From: Aneurinibacillus soli
Lineage (GTDB): Bacteria > Bacillota > Bacilli > Aneurinibacillales > Aneurinibacillaceae
Reading direction: 5' to 3'
Assembly: GCF_002355375.1 (NCBI RefSeq)
Contig: NZ_AP017312.1
Coordinates: 3,403,501 to 3,467,500 of the forward strand
DNA: 64,000 nucleotides
A model generated the notes under the pieces. It saw only the letters and a list, made by a program, of their open reading frames with translations. It did not search any database and had not been told where the DNA came from. Of this stretch, positions 1 through 9,564 are shown piece by piece (position 1 is the first letter of the stretch; the number at the start of each line of letters is the position of its first letter). The position numbers were made by a program, and so were the translations under genes.

Positions 1-1649
1 TCAAGCGCATCTTCTGCATCAGCTACCAGCACCGGAATCTGCTGATAGTAGCGGAACGCTTCGCCCTCTTCCACCTGATAGCGTTGCGCGAGGTCCTCTA
101 GTTCCTCCGCGAGAAACTGTTCGTCCTGCCGCAGTACCATCACATAATGTGGCAGTTCAGTCATATACTGACGATAACGATGGCGGCTCGTAACGATCTC
201 TTCCATCGTCTGATACACAGCTTCAATATCTTCTCGCACTTTTCCAATCTGTTCTTCTGTTTCTTCAATTTTACCTTCTTCAAATAACTGTGGAAGAATC
301 TCCGCTTTACCCCGAATTTTGATAAGGCGAGCTAAGAAGAACTCTTCTCCAGATGTGTATCCACCTGTTACCATTTCTTTCGCGTCTTCATCCAGCTGGC
401 GAATTTCCTGATCAATATCTTTCATAATCGCCTGGCGAATCAGTGGCATCTTCTCTAGTTCTTCCGACATCTCGATCAGATTGTCACGTACCTGCTGCAG
501 CAGATCGCGCGCCACATGAAAGTCTCCCTTTTCTTCCGACTCCTTGATCTCTCCTGTCTCTCGATCCAACTGATTCAGTCGTTCTTTCAACGTATGGAAT
601 GAAACATTGTACTGGATTTTCAGTTCGCTAAAGCGCCGTTCAACTTTCTGACGCATATCATTCGTTTCTTCTTTAAAACTTGAAACGTCCTGCAGTGTTT
701 CTTTCAAATTCTCAAGGCGAATGTGCAGCTTCTCCAAATCGGATTCGATATGCATAAGTTTTCCACGCGCTTCTGTGAGAATATCGCGACTGCGCCGAAA
801 ACGGAACTGAGATGCCATTTCTTCCGCATCCGCAAGAATAAGTTCTACGTCTACAATGGCGTCTTTTTTGAGATCATCTAACGATGTTAAAATTGCCAGG
901 TACTTCTCTTTAATTCGCCCCGGTTCTTTCTTCCATGACGGGTCTACCGTAAACAAGTTCAACTGCTCCGATGTACGAATACGCCATTCATCAGTCTCAT
1001 CAATCTCTTTTAATGTACGCTTGCGCAGTGTAAAGGCAATAATTAGCCCAATCCCAAATACTGCGACCAATGCCAGTCCGGCAAGCAGCCAGACCGGGAA
1101 CGCTTCTACATTTTGCGGAGCGTTAGCTGCTGCTGTTTGTGCTACTATTTCTGTCGGTTTTGCATCTTTTACATCAGTGTCTATCGACTGAACAAATGAC
1201 AAAACCCCCTTCATCACCGCGCCCTGCTTGGCATATGGCGTGAAGAAATTGTCTGCTTTACGCGTCACCACTTCCTCGGTAATGCCCCGCTCTGTAAAGT
1301 ATTTGCCACTAACCGCCGCTATTTTTTTATCATTAAACGATACTACAATCACCATCGTTGTATCGTTGATCGTAAATTTACTCGGAAGCTGCTGTGCATA
1401 CTGTGTGAGTGTAAGGGGCTTCGGGTCTGTAATAATAAGCAACTTATAGGTCTGGGCAAGATCAGCAGCGACTTTGGTAAATTCCTTCTTTTCATCGACT
1501 TTTAGTAGATTTTGTGTATCAATAACAGATTTGCTGATCGAAGGGGGGAATCCTTCTGCCCAAACGACAGGCGGACACAGTACTGTCATACACAGCACCA
1601 CAATAACAAAGGTAAAACGGGACATGCGTCGTCCGGCGTCTCTCATCAT
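1..1649 (-). CDS. TPM-domain / EzrA-like coiled-coil membrane protein (3' end outside window)
   Basis: 549 codons are visible and the frame runs off the left edge. Residues 12-31 are a signal-like hydrophobic segment. Residues about 42-157 read as a TPM (YgcG-type) domain (VIDTQNLL, IVVSFNDKKIAAVSG). Residues 187-208 are a membrane segment, followed by a long charged coiled coil resembling the cytoplasmic part of EzrA, the membrane-anchored FtsZ-ring regulator. Standard EzrA has only a short N-terminal anchor, so an exported TPM domain fused in front is notable. The start is the ATG-ATG pair at 1649/1646, preceded by AAAGGAG. The neighbouring refZ matches the ezrA-refZ order of Bacillus, which supports an EzrA-related role. 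An alternative is an unrelated TPM coiled-coil protein. The family call is an inference from my own reading. Confidence 0.7.
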   Translation of the reverse strand, partial: MMRDAGRRMSRFTFVIVVLCMTVLCPPVVWAEGFPPSISKSVIDTQNLLKVDEKKEFTKVAADLAQTYKLLIITDPKPLTLTQYAQQLPSKFTINDTTMVIVVSFNDKKIAAVSGKYFTERGITEEVVTRKADNFFTPYAKQGAVMKGVLSFVQSIDTDVKDAKPTEIVAQTAAANAPQNVEAFPVWLLAGLALVAVFGIGLIIAFTLRKRTLKEIDETDEWRIRTSEQLNLFTVDPSWKKEPGRIKEKYLAILTSLDDLKKDAIVDVELILADAEEMASQFRFRRSRDILTEARGKLMHIESDLEKLHIRLENLKETLQDVSSFKEETNDMRQKVERRFSELKIQYNVSFHTLKERLNQLDRETGEIKESEEKGDFHVARDLLQQVRDNLIEMSEELEKMPLIRQAIMKDIDQEIRQLDEDAKEMVTGGYTSGEEFFLARLIKIRGKAEILPQLFEEGKIEETEEQIGKVREDIEAVYQTMEEIVTSRHRYRQYMTELPHYVMVLRQDEQFLAEELEDLAQRYQVEEGEAFRYYQQIPVLVADAEDAL

Positions 1650-1744
1650 GCTATACTCCTTTGGCCTTAATCAAACTGTACTCTTTACTAAATTAGGTGC
1701 AAATGATAAAATTCCTGCTTTTCTCTCCTTTTTCTGCAAAAAAC

Positions 1745-2371
1745 CTACCGGGAAGAGGCCGCTGGTGTCAAAATCTGCCGTACAACTGTATACACCTGCT
1801 GTACGGTCTGCTGAATGAACTGTTCTTCAAGTGGTTCTATATAAAACACCTCTCGCACAATCTGAGGATATGTATAGGGAAATCCAGCTATCGCAAACAA
1901 ACAAATAATTACATGGTCCACATCAGTCAGCTCGAATTCCCCGGTCTCCATCCCCTCTTCCAGAACGGAAACAAAATAATGTTTTAGACGTGTCAAATAT
2001 GTACTCATAACTTCTCGACCAAGCATAGACTCCACAGACAGCTCCCGCTGAATAAGACGAGTCGTCTGATTCATCTCACTTTGAAACCGGATATGCGCCT
2101 CAATCATACGATACAGTTGCACATCCATCCTGCCTTGCTCGTCACAAGATTTACAGGCATCCATGCGAGCGAAAAGCAATTCATAATATTCCATCATGAT
2201 CGCTTCAAGCAAACCTTGTTTATGTTTAAAATAATAAGAGATCAGCGCTACGTTCACATCTGCCGCACATGCAATCTGCCGCACGGTTGTCCGGTCAAAT
2301 CCCTGCGAATCAAACAGCGCAGCCGCTGCGTCAACTATTTTCTGCTTCGTGTGCTTCGGTGAACGTTTCAT
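1745..2371 (-). CDS. refZ: TetR-family DNA-binding protein, likely RefZ
   Basis: This 208-residue protein has a TetR helix-turn-helix at residues 10-55 (KIVDAAAALFDSQGF then TTVRQIACAADVNVALISYYF) and an all-helical C-terminal domain. In B. subtilis RefZ (YttP) is about the same length, is encoded beside ezrA, and binds specific chromosomal sites near the origin to tune FtsZ-ring position and forespore chromosome capture. Gene position next to an EzrA-like gene and matching length favour RefZ over a metabolic TetR repressor. No adjacent efflux target gene is present. Confidence 0.75.
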   Translation of the reverse strand: MKRSPKHTKQKIVDAAAALFDSQGFDRTTVRQIACAADVNVALISYYFKHKQGLLEAIMMEYYELLFARMDACKSCDEQGRMDVQLYRMIEAHIRFQSEMNQTTRLIQRELSVESMLGREVMSTYLTRLKHYFVSVLEEGMETGEFELTDVDHVIICLFAIAGFPYTYPQIVREVFYIEPLEEQFIQQTVQQVYTVVRQILTPAASSR

Positions 2372-2400
2372 AGCCTGTCCCCCTTAAAAAAACCTTGCGT

Positions 2401-3063
2401 CTATGACAGCAAGGTTGGTTCTTTCTTCTTTTTCAGGTAACGAAGTCCAAGGACAAACAGAACCAGACCAATGATAATGATTATCAACTTTCCTTTATGG
2501 TGCTCCCAATGAATTAAATAATGACCAAGAAACGATTCAAAAAGTACAGCTGGAACTTTCCCAATCAGAGTAGCCAACACGAACCAGATGATCGGAATCT
2601 TAGAAATCCCAGCCGCCGTATTAATGACACTGGACGGAAGAATCGGAACCCAGCGTGCCAGAAGAATAATTAAAAATCCGCGCGTTTCTGCGTGGCGGTT
2701 CAAGTTTTTTAGAAAAGAGTGATGACCGATCTTCTTCTCAGCCCAGTCGTGCGCAGCATAACGAGCCAGAAAAAAGTTAGCCAACGCAGCAGCAACCGCT
2801 CCTACCCAATTAACCAAAAATCCGGTCCACAGTCCGAACGCCATGACATTCGCACCGGCTAGCAGCACAAAGGGAACGATCGGGAAAAAAGTCTGGATAA
2901 CAACCGCGAGAATCGCAATCAAATACGCGACCCAACCGTACGATTGAATATACTCAGCCACTTGCTTTACATGTCCTGTACGTACGAGATGTCCAAGCTC
3001 TGTCTGCATGACAAAGTAAATCATGATAGCCAAAAAAAGGACAGAAAAAATAATACGCTTCAA
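2401..3063 (-). CDS. TVP38/TMEM64 family membrane protein
   Basis: This integral membrane protein of 220 residues has about five to six hydrophobic segments and the VTT/DedA-like core (FFPIVPFVLLAGANVMAFG and the later LARWVPILPSSVINTAAGIS). The family is implicated in lipid scrambling or transport, but its substrate in bacteria is not settled. I chose a TTG start at 3063 because a GGAGG ribosome site lies seven bases upstream and the first membrane helix follows at once. Longer in-frame starts have no ribosome site and add charged, non-conserved residues. Confidence 0.8.
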   Translation of the reverse strand: MKRIIFSVLFLAIMIYFVMQTELGHLVRTGHVKQVAEYIQSYGWVAYLIAILAVVIQTFFPIVPFVLLAGANVMAFGLWTGFLVNWVGAVAAALANFFLARYAAHDWAEKKIGHHSFLKNLNRHAETRGFLIILLARWVPILPSSVINTAAGISKIPIIWFVLATLIGKVPAVLFESFLGHYLIHWEHHKGKLIIIIIGLVLFVLGLRYLKKKKEPTLLS

Positions 3064-3118
3064 TTGGCTGCCTCCTGTTTTCACATGCTTATTATCTTGC
3101 CTATTATACCACAAATCG

Positions 3119-3146
3119 ACAAAAAAACCTCTCTTATAACGAGAGG
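3119..3146 (-). terminator. Rho-independent terminator of the MBL hydrolase gene
   Basis: On the minus strand a CCTCTC/GAGAGG stem with a seven-base loop is followed by seven T. It lies just after the stop codon at 3174. Confidence 0.8.
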
Positions 3147-3173
3147 CCCATAAAAAAACATCGTTTTTTTCGA

Positions 3174-4154
3174 CTATTTCCCTTGATTTTTGTAACGGAT
3201 GATTCCATCGCACTCTACACGCTGTACCCTCTCATTTCTCTCCAGCAAATCCAGATGGCCGAGTATCTCAGAAAATGTGAGTGGCATCTCTTTTTTATAC
3301 ACTTTCGGAAACAGGTGTGCTGACAGTTCAAAAACCGTTAGCGGACCCTCTGCTAAAAGCATTGCAATACGAGTAGCTCGTTCCTCCTGACGCTGCAGGC
3401 GAAATTGAATCAGCCCTCGTGGATCGTCAATCTCGCTTCCATGTGCAGACAGCATCCGCTTTATGGGCATTGACGCTATGCGGTAGAGCGTGTCACGATA
3501 CACAAGCAGCGGTTTTGGACGTTCCGCTTCTCTTACCAGTGCTGGCTCGATAAAAGCATTCGACGAAATCTCTTTAATTAAAAAATCTCCCGATAGCATC
3601 AGGCCATCTGCCTCGCAATACAAAGCAATATGGTTCTGCGTATGTCCTGGTGTGTACACAGTCCGCCAGTCTGGATGTCCCGGAAGCCCGTCTCCGTCTG
3701 CGAGCGTTCCGTGTATAAGAGCAGGGTCAGCATACATATCCATCATCTCTTGAAAACGCTCCACAGTAGTCAGCATCTCTTCTGGTACCCCGTTCTCCCG
3801 ATATAACCGGCGAAAAAACTCATGATGCCAGTCCATAAATTCCGGGTCTCGTTCTATATAGGGAATGGCACCTTCATGTGCTAAAATCGAAGCACCGGAT
3901 TTTTCTGCAACAAACGCAGCCAATCCGCTATGGTCTACATGCTGATGGGTCAATACAATACGGGCAATGTCCCCAAAGCCAAACTTATGTGTCTGCATGA
4001 ATCTTTCTATACAAATGAGAGCATCCGGAGTTTTCGGACCGGTATCTACGAGCGTCCAGCCGTCTTCTCCTTTCAGCCAAAAGATATGAACCGGACCCAC
4101 ATTGAATGGTGTCGGAATGGTAAGGTGCTCAAGAACACTAGGTATACTGCCCAC
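3174..4154 (-). CDS. MBL-fold metallo-hydrolase with C-terminal winged-helix-like domain
   Basis: This 326-residue cytosolic enzyme has a metallo-beta-lactamase fold. The zinc motif HQHVDH is at residues 70-75, followed by GHTQNH, SGDF and AHGSE motifs that complete the binuclear site. Residues about 255-326 look like the small helical or winged-helix domain common in the RNase Z-like/LACTB2 subgroup. The substrate is unknown; hydrolase of a thioester or phosphoester is typical of the family. GTG start with GGGGGG upstream. A near-perfect FadR-type operator overlaps its promoter, so a link to fatty-acid degradation and acyl-CoA sensing is inferred. Confidence 0.85.
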   Translation of the reverse strand: MGSIPSVLEHLTIPTPFNVGPVHIFWLKGEDGWTLVDTGPKTPDALICIERFMQTHKFGFGDIARIVLTHQHVDHSGLAAFVAEKSGASILAHEGAIPYIERDPEFMDWHHEFFRRLYRENGVPEEMLTTVERFQEMMDMYADPALIHGTLADGDGLPGHPDWRTVYTPGHTQNHIALYCEADGLMLSGDFLIKEISSNAFIEPALVREAERPKPLLVYRDTLYRIASMPIKRMLSAHGSEIDDPRGLIQFRLQRQEERATRIAMLLAEGPLTVFELSAHLFPKVYKKEMPLTFSEILGHLDLLERNERVQRVECDGIIRYKNQGK

Positions 4155-4173
4155 TCTTATTCCCCCCTTAAAT

Positions 4174-4198
4174 TGACTGAATAGTCATTCATATTATA
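4174..4198 (-). promoter_or_regulatory. Promoter -10 with FadR-like operator upstream of the MBL hydrolase
   Basis: On the minus strand a TATAAT (-10) at 4198-4193 is followed by the dyad TGAATGACTATTCAGTCA at 4191-4174. This matches, with one deviation, the TGAATGA-N4-TCATTCA type operator bound by Bacillus FadR (TetR family, released by long-chain acyl-CoA). The position over the start site suits repression. No fadR gene is in the window. Confidence 0.6.
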
Positions 4199-4200
4199 TG

Positions 4201-4236
4201 ATAAATAAAGCTTCCGCACTCGGAAGCTTTATTTAT
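4201..4236. terminator. 16-bp-stem hairpin, terminator of the diguanylate cyclase gene
   Basis: A perfect 16-bp inverted repeat (ATAAATAAAGCTTCCG and its complement) with a four-base loop overlaps the stop codon of the GGDEF gene. The arms are A/T-rich on their outer sides, so it may work in both directions. Confidence 0.7.
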
Positions 4237-6517
4237 TCATTTCATCCGCTTCACACATACGATTGCGACCGCTGCGCTTTGCACGGTACAATGCTTCATC
4301 TGCTTTCTGGAATAGTATTTCCACATCAAGCTCACTACTGTCTCGCGACCAGACCGCAATTCCTCCTGAAATCGTGACTTTTGGTGTTGTCTCATTCATG
4401 ACATTTACACGCAGACGCCCTGCAACCTGTCTCGCAATATCACCTCCGACACGCGGCAAATATATCGCCATTTCTTCCCCGCCCCAGCGAGCTGCTATAT
4501 CAGACAGACGAATTGAATTGTTCAACACATCCGCTACCTGAATGAGAATCTCATCTCCTGTCTGATGACCATATGTATCATTGACATTTTTAAAATGATC
4601 GACATCAATCAGAATCAGAGCACCGCAGGCATCCCGCTGATACGATTGGCGAATGATATCATACAAATATTTACGGCTATATAAGCCTGTCAGATTATCT
4701 GTGATCACCATACGTTCGACTTCTGCATGGAGAGATGCATTCGTTACGGCAACTTTAACATGACGTGCAAGCATCTGTAGGCGTTTAAAATCATCAAAGG
4801 TATAGCGGTTTGGCTCAGAATCTGTAAGCACAATTGCCCCTTCTACCTTATTGTTATCAATGAAAGGAACCGCCATAAGAGACCGACAGGAAAATAACGA
4901 TACAATTTCATCCATACCACTAGCATCCGCGAGCAGAAGAGACTCTTTATTGAGAAGCAGATCACGCAGGCGACAGTCTTCTTTAATTTCGAAAACATTG
5001 TCCTCTTGCTTGTCAGTTGAAGCCTGGATAATAAATCGGGGACTGTCATCGACGCGAGATAGAATACAGCAATGTTCAGCGCGAAACGTCTCGGTGAGTT
5101 TATGAATAATGGAAGCAAGCAAATCATCTAACCGAATGTTTTTGTTAAGCTGACTGGTCATTTCGTCAATTAATAGGAGTTCTTTAATAAGATTTTGAGA
5201 CTGCTGGTACAGCTGCGCATTCTCAAACGCGCTTCCGGCCGTATCCGCAAGCATCGTGATGTATTCAATTTCTCTTGGATGAAGAGAAAGCGATTCATTC
5301 GTGTACAGCTCAATAACCCCATATATCCCCTGTTTTCCCCGCAGCGGAGAAGCTAAGGTCAGTGCTCGTTCCCCTTGTGACTGCACAAGCATCGTACGAC
5401 CTTCCATAAAAGCCCGTGAACTGATATCATTCACATCGAACGTAAACTGCTTAACCGGAAGTTTGGAAAATGTATCGTGCGACAGCCACAAATCGACCTG
5501 CATTTTCGGATACAGCTTTTTCGTATTTTTAATTACGGCATCTAGTACATCCTCTACATTAATAGAGGAGTGGATTTTCTTCGTTACCTCAAACAGAAGC
5601 GTGCGCTTTTGCTCGTCCCTTTCAAGGCGCATATACATCATGGCATTGTACACGGCCAAACTCAAATCTTTGGCAAAGCGCTCTACAAACAACTTCTCCC
5701 GCTCTGAAATCGACTGTCCTTTGGAACGAAGGACAGCAATCACACCAATAATTTGATCACCATGCCGAAGCGGAGAAATAACATAGCTTTCTTCAAAAAC
5801 ATCCGGATTGTCAAGAAGAGTTAGAATATTCGAATTTTCATTCGTGAGCTGCGTTCGCTTACTGGTAAACAGGCTCGTAATCTGTTTATACACTGTATGA
5901 ATATCGCGCATCATATGATAATCCCGGCGCCGAATTCTCTTCTTGCTGGCAATCCAGTGTGGCGATATATCCTGCTCAGCATCATATACCATTACCAGAC
6001 ACTCTGTCTGATCTAGACTTGCAGCAAGTCTTTCTGAAATAGTTTCCATAATACAATCCAAGTGCAGCGTTTCATTAACCGCTTTTAAGCAAGCAGAAAT
6101 GCTTTTGGCTACGTATTGTTCCTGTACAAGGCGAAATACGGAAGCAAACCCCTGCACAAATGAAAGCCCGCACTTTGAATCAACCGCATTAGAAAAAATC
6201 ACCCCTACATAGCCCGGAAACCATACATCTTCTAAAACCGGAACACAGATTGTACAGTTCCCATCCAACTCCTCGATATATGGTTCCGTTGCTAGAACCG
6301 GATACGATTTCTCTAACGAGCAGAGAGTATCTCCTATTCTACGACCTGCAATCGTACGTCCCTTCCCATCTACTACGAACAGCCAGCCTGCATCAGCAGG
6401 GAACGATGAAGCAGAAAGAAACGATTGACTGTTCCGAAATACATCCATTAGGTACCTGGCATAAAATGAATCTGCTATAACCTGCTTATATTCCACATGC
6501 ACAAGATCATTATTCAC
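4229..6517 (-). CDS. Multi-GAF diguanylate cyclase (YtrP-like)
   Basis: This 762-residue protein has two or three GAF-like domains (roughly residues 140-290, 310-435 and 450-595) and a C-terminal GGDEF domain (about 600-755). It should make c-di-GMP from two GTP. The signature is RWGGEEM, a GGEEF variant with Met in the last position. An RLSD motif five residues before it fits the RxxD inhibitory site for product feedback. No transmembrane segment is visible, so it is probably a cytosolic sensor. Its place between refZ and rpsD matches ytrP of B. subtilis. GTG start with AGAGGG upstream. Confidence 0.88.
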   Translation of the reverse strand: MNNDLVHVEYKQVIADSFYARYLMDVFRNSQSFLSASSFPADAGWLFVVDGKGRTIAGRRIGDTLCSLEKSYPVLATEPYIEELDGNCTICVPVLEDVWFPGYVGVIFSNAVDSKCGLSFVQGFASVFRLVQEQYVAKSISACLKAVNETLHLDCIMETISERLAASLDQTECLVMVYDAEQDISPHWIASKKRIRRRDYHMMRDIHTVYKQITSLFTSKRTQLTNENSNILTLLDNPDVFEESYVISPLRHGDQIIGVIAVLRSKGQSISEREKLFVERFAKDLSLAVYNAMMYMRLERDEQKRTLLFEVTKKIHSSINVEDVLDAVIKNTKKLYPKMQVDLWLSHDTFSKLPVKQFTFDVNDISSRAFMEGRTMLVQSQGERALTLASPLRGKQGIYGVIELYTNESLSLHPREIEYITMLADTAGSAFENAQLYQQSQNLIKELLLIDEMTSQLNKNIRLDDLLASIIHKLTETFRAEHCCILSRVDDSPRFIIQASTDKQEDNVFEIKEDCRLRDLLLNKESLLLADASGMDEIVSLFSCRSLMAVPFIDNNKVEGAIVLTDSEPNRYTFDDFKRLQMLARHVKVAVTNASLHAEVERMVITDNLTGLYSRKYLYDIIRQSYQRDACGALILIDVDHFKNVNDTYGHQTGDEILIQVADVLNNSIRLSDIAARWGGEEMAIYLPRVGGDIARQVAGRLRVNVMNETTPKVTISGGIAVWSRDSSELDVEILFQKADEALYRAKRSGRNRMCEADEMNK

Positions 6518-6551
6518 AGTTCCGCCCTCTTTCTATCCCACTACGCTATGA

Positions 6552-7157
6552 CTACTGTAAATGACTTCCATCATTAATCGTATGTACGATCCACGTATCT
6601 GCTCGATATTCTACATGGGTACATGCAGTATTCGTCCACCTTGTTTTTCCTGTTCCGTATTCTCCGCTGCTCATATGGTGTAGCAAAGCGTTAAGCATCC
6701 CGCCATGGCTTATCACAGCAAGGTGTTCAGATCTGTTCTCCTGAAGAATAGATTGCAAACAGTTCATTCCTCGCTGCTGCATGGATGTGAATGTCTCGAT
6801 ATTATAGCGGCGATTCTGTTCCGTCCATGTATTTACATCCGGTATTTCTGCCTGCACTTCTTCATATTTCTTGCCCTCCCATTCTCCATAGTTCCGTTCA
6901 CGAAACTCATAGAAACGATGGAGAGGCAATCCAAGACATGCTGCGAGTGGTCGTGCTGTTTCGACTGCACGCTGCAGATCACTCACGCAAATTCGATCAA
7001 TCGGAATGTGCTGTAGGTGTTCCGCAAGGCGAAGCGCCTGTTCTCTGCCTGCCTGATTAAGCGGAATATCGCTATGTCCCTGAATGCGGCGTGCTGCATT
7101 CCAATCGGTTTCCCCGTGTCTAATAAGATAAATGTGCGTACTTGAATGAGTGTTCAT
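6552..7157 (-). CDS. Histidine phosphatase (phosphoglycerate-mutase-like)
   Basis: This 201-residue enzyme carries the RHGETDWN signature at residues 13-20, with the nucleophilic His at 14. It also has the FRERNYGEWEG acidic segment and the second histidine in VISHGGML. The family includes broad-specificity phosphatases (PhoE) and alpha-ribazole phosphatase (CobC); no cobalamin genes are nearby, so a general phosphatase is more likely. ATG start with AAGGAG twelve bases upstream. Confidence 0.85.
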   Translation of the reverse strand: MNTHSSTHIYLIRHGETDWNAARRIQGHSDIPLNQAGREQALRLAEHLQHIPIDRICVSDLQRAVETARPLAACLGLPLHRFYEFRERNYGEWEGKKYEEVQAEIPDVNTWTEQNRRYNIETFTSMQQRGMNCLQSILQENRSEHLAVISHGGMLNALLHHMSSGEYGTGKTRWTNTACTHVEYRADTWIVHTINDGSHLQ

Positions 7158-7238
7158 GAAACACTCCTTCCAACTTTTTTCCTATTTTAAATTATACGAA
7201 ATATCCAATCAGGTTTCACGCATTATTTTACTGTACAT

Positions 7239-7265
7239 ATAAAAAAGCCTGGGGAACCAGGCTTT
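7239..7265 (-). terminator. Terminator of trpB
   Basis: An AAAGCCTGG/CCAGGCTTT stem with a GGAA-type loop and a T run on the minus strand, immediately after the trpB stop. Confidence 0.85.
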
Positions 7266-7270
7266 CCTGC

Positions 7271-8467
7271 CTATACCTTCTTTTGTTGCATCATGTCAAA
7301 CACCTGCTGTACATCTTTATCACCGCGCCCGGATACATTTACAATAATCGTCTGTTCCGACGATAACGTCGGTGCAAGTTTCAACGCGTATGCTACCGCA
7401 TGCGAGCTTTCAATTGCTGGAATAATTCCTTCAGCACGTGACAGCGTGTGAAAAGCAGCCAGAGCCTCCTGATCCTCGATTGCTACATAATCAGCTCGAC
7501 CTATCGCTTTATAGTAACTGTGCTCTGGACCAACACCTGGGTAATCCAGTCCAGCTGCCACAGAATGGGTGGAAGCAATCTCGCCGTTCTCGTCTTTCAT
7601 CATATAGCACTTGAAGCCGTGTAGAACGCCTGGTTCACCTGCACTCAGTGGAGCCGCATGGTCTCCAGTAGATAGCCCGCGTCCTCCAGGCTCTACGCCA
7701 ACGATCTTGACATCACTGTCGTTAAAAAACGGTGCGAACAATCCGATTGCATTGCTACCGCCACCGACACATGCTACAACATAGTCCGGTAAGCGCCCTT
7801 CTTTCTCAAGATGCTGAGCACGCGCTTCCTGGCCGATAATGGACTGGAAGTGACGCACGATCGTCGGGTACGGATGCGGACCAACAGCAGAACCGAGCAA
7901 ATAGAACGTATTCTCATAGTTTTGCGCATAGTCTGTGAGAGCTGCATCGACCGCTTCTTTCAGCGTCTGCGCTCCATCCTGCACAGCAACAACCTGAGCA
8001 CCGAGAAGCTCCATCCTAAATACGTTCAACGCCTGTCGTTTGGCATCAACTGCTCCCATATATACCACACATTCCATTCCAAACATTGCACAGGCAGTAG
8101 CCGTTGCCACACCGTGTTGTCCGGCACCCGTCTCTGCGATGACACGCTTTACACCCATCCGCTTAGCCAGCAAAACCTGACCCATTACATTATTAATCTT
8201 ATGAGCACCCGTGTGGTTCAAGTCCTCACGCTTCAGATAAATCTTCGCACCGCCGAGCTTCTCTGTCAGGCGCTCTGCATAATACAGCGGGTTCGGGCGA
8301 CCTACGTATTCTTTCATATAGTAATTCAATTCTTCAATAAACTCCGGATCGTCCTTATACTGCTCGAACGCAACTTCTAAATGGTCAAGTGCCGCTTGAA
8401 GCGGTTCTGGCACGAAGCTGCCGCCAAATTCCCCAAAATACCCTTTTTTTGTTTCTACTTTGCTCAT
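7271..8467 (-). CDS. trpB: Tryptophan synthase beta chain (stand-alone)
   Basis: This 398-residue PLP enzyme condenses indole with L-serine to form tryptophan. The PLP lysine is K90 in [19 protein letters not shown] binds the phosphate. Length and N-terminus ([15 protein letters not shown]) fit the TrpB1 class that normally pairs with TrpA. No trpA or other trp gene is adjacent: the gene has its own terminator and an upstream divergent transporter. It may be a second trpB copy or a salvage enzyme using free indole. A 22-bp palindrome lies in its 5' untranslated region. Confidence 0.95.
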   Translation of the reverse strand: MSKVETKKGYFGEFGGSFVPEPLQAALDHLEVAFEQYKDDPEFIEELNYYMKEYVGRPNPLYYAERLTEKLGGAKIYLKREDLNHTGAHKINNVMGQVLLAKRMGVKRVIAETGAGQHGVATATACAMFGMECVVYMGAVDAKRQALNVFRMELLGAQVVAVQDGAQTLKEAVDAALTDYAQNYENTFYLLGSAVGPHPYPTIVRHFQSIIGQEARAQHLEKEGRLPDYVVACVGGGSNAIGLFAPFFNDSDVKIVGVEPGGRGLSTGDHAAPLSAGEPGVLHGFKCYMMKDENGEIASTHSVAAGLDYPGVGPEHSYYKAIGRADYVAIEDQEALAAFHTLSRAEGIIPAIESSHAVAYALKLAPTLSSEQTIIVNVSGRGDKDVQQVFDMMQQKKV

Positions 8468-8491
8468 CTGTTCTGTCTCCTCTCAAACTAT

Positions 8492-8513
8492 GCAATATGC
8501 TCGATCATATTGC
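8492..8513. promoter_or_regulatory. 22-bp palindrome in the trpB 5' region
   Basis: Perfect 8-bp arms GCAATATG and CATATTGC around six bases, 24 bases upstream of the trpB start. On mRNA it would form a hairpin just before the ribosome site; on DNA it could be an operator. The regulator is unknown. Confidence 0.45.
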
Positions 8514-8649
8514 CTATGATATGCTATGTTTGTTATTGTACTATATTTATACATATTTTTTTAGTGTTTTTTTGTTCATTTTTACCAAAATTCCTGCCAG
8601 GATACCCAGATTACTGCTACTGGCAACATAGAAAGGATTCGACTGTATT

Positions 8650-9564
8650 ATGAACGCCCGCACATTTTTCACTTCACGAGCTGGACTCGCCAGCACCGCT
8701 GCTTTTGTCTGCCTGCTGTGGGGCAGCGCCTTTCCGTTTATTAAGCTCAGCTACCCGCTGCTTGATATTCGACCAAACGAGATGTCCGAACAAATCCTGT
8801 TTGCAGGCTACCGCTTTTTTCTCGCTTCGCTTATGCTGTGGCTCTTCCTGATTTTAACCAGACGCCCCCTTCGCATTACGCGCGCGGCGCTGCCCGCCCT
8901 GCTTCAAATCGGATTGTTTCAAACGACCTTGCAGTATGTGCTATTCTATATCGGGCTCAGTTACAGTACCGGTATTCAAGGCTCGATTATTAGTGGTTCC
9001 GCTACGTTTTTCTCTATTTTGCTTGCCCACTATTTGTATAGCAATGATCGGATGAACATGCGCCGCATCATCGGCCTCATGCTCGGTTTCGCAGGTGTAC
9101 TGCTTGCAAGCGGCACAACAGGTGCACTGACCTTCTCCTTTGGCCTGGGCGAATTCGCTTTGCTCGCTTCTGCTTTTTGCAATGCGCTCGGTGGCATTCT
9201 GGCTAAAAATCGGGCGGCATCGTTTGACACCGTATATCTGACTACCTATCAGATGATGATCGGATCACTCTTTCTGCTCGGATTCGGAGCAATGGGCGCA
9301 GGAATTGCTCCGTTCCATTTCAACGGACAGGCACTCGTATACTTACTGTATCTGTCGTTCCTATCAGCAGCAGGATTTTCACTCTGGAATACGCTGCTAT
9401 CCTATAATAAGGTTGGACGCGTATCGATATATTTTTTCTTAATCCCGGTATTTGGCGTGCTGCTATCAGCGCTTTTGCTGCACGAAGCCCTGCATAAGAT
9501 TGTTTTCATCGCCCTTTTACTGGTCACAGCCGGAATTTACATTGTTAACCGTGAAAAAAGTTGA
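8650..9564 (+). CDS. EamA (DMT) family transporter
   Basis: This 304-residue membrane protein has about ten hydrophobic segments arranged as two EamA repeats (FVCLLWGSAFPFIKLSYPLL near the start; FGLGEFALLASAFCNALGG opening the second half). Members export or import small metabolites, such as amino acids; substrate cannot be read from sequence. It is divergent from trpB, which raises the possibility of an aromatic amino-acid or indole-related role, an inference only. Start ATG has AGAAAGGAT upstream. The rpsD promoter overlaps its stop codon. Confidence 0.85.
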   Translation: MNARTFFTSRAGLASTAAFVCLLWGSAFPFIKLSYPLLDIRPNEMSEQILFAGYRFFLASLMLWLFLILTRRPLRITRAALPALLQIGLFQTTLQYVLFYIGLSYSTGIQGSIISGSATFFSILLAHYLYSNDRMNMRRIIGLMLGFAGVLLASGTTGALTFSFGLGEFALLASAFCNALGGILAKNRAASFDTVYLTTYQMMIGSLFLLGFGAMGAGIAPFHFNGQALVYLLYLSFLSAAGFSLWNTLLSYNKVGRVSIYFFLIPVFGVLLSALLLHEALHKIVFIALLLVTAGIYIVNREKS

